Positions 4,977-6,312 of a DNA stretch of 6,312 bases are shown piece by piece (within the stretch, counting starts at the first letter, position 1; every line of letters begins with the position of its first letter). The position numbers were made by a program, and so were the translations under genes. Under the pieces are notes generated by a model that searched no databases, was not told where the DNA came from, and was given only the letters and a program-made list of their open reading frames with translations. The DNA comes from an uncultured Lachnospiraceae bacterium. GTDB lineage: Bacteria; Bacillota; Clostridia; Lachnospirales; Lachnospiraceae. The stretch is from assembly GCA_902803745.1 (NCBI GenBank), contig CADCRB010000285.1, forward strand, positions 1 to 6,312. Reading direction: 5' to 3'.

Positions 4977-6312
4977 TTAGAAGATTCTTCTTACCGCCAG
5001 GACATTTCTGTAGCCTGCATTCGAAACCTTAATACCGGTGCTCGCAGTAGATGCGTGTACTATCTGGCCTCCGCCTATATAAATTCCAACGTGACCTGAG
5101 TAGCATACTATATCTCCGGGCTGAGCTGCTGCCAAACCTCCGCTAACGGCATATCCTACACTTCTGTCGGCACCTGAGCTGTGAGGCAGCGATACACCGA
5201 AGTTCCTGTATACGCTCATTACGAATCCTGAACAGTCTGTACCATTTGTCAGTGATGATCCACCGTATACATACGGGTTGCCCACAAACTGCAGAGCATA
5301 GTTCGCAACTGAAGATCCGGGGCCGGAACCTGAAGCCGAATATGATCCGCCTCCCGATCCGGAGCTTCCCGAGCCGCCCTTCTTAGACGACTTCTTCTGA
5401 GCAGATGCTGCTGCTCTCCTTGCAGCCTCTCTGGCCTCTTCTTCCTTCTTGAGTCTGGCTTCCTCTTCTTCCTTTGACTCTGCCTTAATAAACTCAGTAT
5501 GGATCTTTACATACTCATCGGATACAAATCCGTCACCTTCTTCTATGGATACCTTTACCCATCCAGGCATCTCGGTCAGTATCATAAGTTCATCCTCTAT
5601 GGGAACCATACCTATGACCTCCGAATCCGTTGTAGGCTCACTCCTTACATAGAGGGTAGTAGTTGTAACTCTCGCAAGCCTTATTCCAACCTTTGCCGCA
5701 AGTGCCTGAGCATCATCTCCTGTCACGCAATACTCAGCCTTCACAAAGCCGGTACAGCTGCCGGAGCTGATCTTATACCATCCATCCTGCTCTTCTAAAA
5801 GATCACCTGCAGAATTATTATAAAGCTTTCCTACTATTTCGCTGTCCTCTGATGCTTCGGCTCTGACATTAACATAGTCATCCACCTGAGCTATGACAAG
5901 ATTTGTAAAATCTTCCTCTTCATCAGAATTACCGTTTCCGGTATACACATCAGCAAGTTCACTTTCATCAATCTCTTCTTCATCGGATGTTTCATTTGCA
6001 GATGCTGACGCTTCATAAGTTTCAGGATCAGCAACCACAGTCATTGCTTTGGGCTCCGAAGATGAAACCGTTGAACCGGTCGATCCGCCTCCTACCGTCA
6101 GAAGCTCAGGTTCTGAAGAGCTGGTAGTCGATACTTTCATCGCCTCCGTTGACTCCTCTTCAGAAGACTCCTCATCACCCTCCTTTGCACTGGAGCTTGA
6201 TGAAGCAGAAGAGGATGTTGTCTTAGAGGACAGGCTTATACTTGCACCAGCCTGTGACAATACTGCCTCTGCAGTCTGCACTGAACCCTTATCCTTCGAC
6301 TCCTTCTTTGAA
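4977..6312 (-). CDS. Secreted cell-wall hydrolase with two SH3b domains and a C-terminal NlpC/P60 peptidase, N-terminus cut by the window edge
   Basis: NlpC/P60 enzymes cut peptide stems of peptidoglycan, typically between D-Glu and a diamino acid, in cell separation or wall turnover. The frame is open to the right edge (444 residues visible). The numbers here count the GTG at 6281 as 1. In order: a Ser/Thr/Glu-rich acidic, probably disordered region (1-125), SH3b domain one (about 128-187, with VNVRAEASEDSEIVG), SH3b two (about 200-262, LYVRSEPTTDSEVIG), a charged coiled-coil-like helix rich in Glu, Arg and Ala (263-298), a Gly/Ser linker (301-323), and the NlpC/P60 domain (324-434). The catalytic Cys350 in GTDCSGFV, His397 in SGHVGIYI and third polar residue His409 in IVHAS are all present, so it should be active. 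GTG 6281 is probably not the start: upstream codons stay open (SKKESKDKGS) and no signal peptide follows the GTG, though a secreted wall enzyme should have one. The exact paralogue cannot be named. Confidence 0.93.
   Translation of the reverse strand, partial: SKKESKDKGSVQTAEAVLSQAGASISLSSKTTSSSASSSSSAKEGDEESSEEESTEAMKVSTTSSSEPELLTVGGGSTGSTVSSSEPKAMTVVADPETYEASASANETSDEEEIDESELADVYTGNGNSDEEEDFTNLVIAQVDDYVNVRAEASEDSEIVGKLYNNSAGDLLEEQDGWYKISSGSCTGFVKAEYCVTGDDAQALAAKVGIRLARVTTTTLYVRSEPTTDSEVIGMVPIEDELMILTEMPGWVKVSIEEGDGFVSDEYVKIHTEFIKAESKEEEEARLKKEEEAREAARRAAASAQKKSSKKGGSGSSGSGGGSYSASGSGPGSSVANYALQFVGNPYVYGGSSLTNGTDCSGFVMSVYRNFGVSLPHSSGADRSVGYAVSGGLAAAQPGDIVCYSGHVGIYIGGGQIVHASTASTGIKVSNAGYRNVLAVRRIF
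6036..6122 (-). repeat. Internal protein repeat SSSEPxxxTV in the hydrolase's acidic N-terminal region
   Basis: Two 10-residue units, SSSEPELLTV (6093-6122) and SSSEPKAMTV (6036-6065), stand 19 residues apart, separated by GGGSTGSTV. The match holds at protein level while the codons have diverged, so it is an old or selected duplication rather than a recent slip. Function is unknown; it may be part of a flexible spacer. Confidence 0.5.

Noticed and set aside
6279..6281. GTG at 6281 as the start of the NlpC/P60 protein
   Set aside because: The frame stays open upstream to the window edge, the sequence after GTG is not a signal peptide, and the low-complexity Ser/Glu/Lys composition continues across it. 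AAGG-type purines lie upstream, but this is expected from Lys/Glu codons.

Overview
The window comes from a butyrate-forming, low- to mid-GC Gram-positive anaerobe, most likely a Clostridia member of the Lachnospiraceae type (Butyrivibrio, Roseburia or Coprococcus relatives). This rests on a complete crotonyl-CoA pathway gene set in the order thl-crt-hbd-bcd, consensus AGGAGG ribosome-binding sites before nearly every gene, a long-form ribosome hibernation factor, and a secreted SH3b plus NlpC/P60 cell-wall hydrolase. Genus and species cannot be fixed from the sequence alone. All genes are on the minus strand, so transcription runs from high to low coordinates. The long plus-strand frames are antisense shadows.

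Layout from upstream (right) to downstream (left): (1) 4977-6312, the C-terminal 444 residues of a cell-wall hydrolase whose start lies beyond the right edge, followed by a strong hairpin at 4926-4951. (2) 4274-4801, hpf, with its own promoter (4891-4919), a possible 5'-end hairpin (4861-4883) and an intrinsic terminator (4218-4250). (3) A promoter at 4162-4190 and then the operon thl (2868-4064), crt (2059-2853), hbd (1161-2036) and bcd (1-1137, cut at the left edge). The operon genes are 14, 22 and 23 bp apart, each has its own Shine-Dalgarno site, and no terminator lies between them.

Together the four operon enzymes turn two acetyl-CoA into butyryl-CoA. Thiolase condenses acetyl-CoA to acetoacetyl-CoA, Hbd reduces it to 3-hydroxybutyryl-CoA, Crt dehydrates that to crotonyl-CoA, and Bcd reduces crotonyl-CoA to butyryl-CoA. 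In this group etfB and etfA usually follow bcd, giving an electron-bifurcating Bcd/Etf complex; they would lie past the left edge. All expected catalytic residues can be read in the four enzymes, so the pathway looks functional.

The two non-coding gaps are 4065-4273 (209 bp) and 4802-4976 (175 bp), and both are mostly accounted for by promoters, leaders and terminators. No gap exceeds 300 bp. I see no mobile element, CRISPR array, RNA gene or phage remnant. I found no previously undescribed system: this is an ordinary core-metabolism region, and the findings below are modest regulatory and protein-architecture points.
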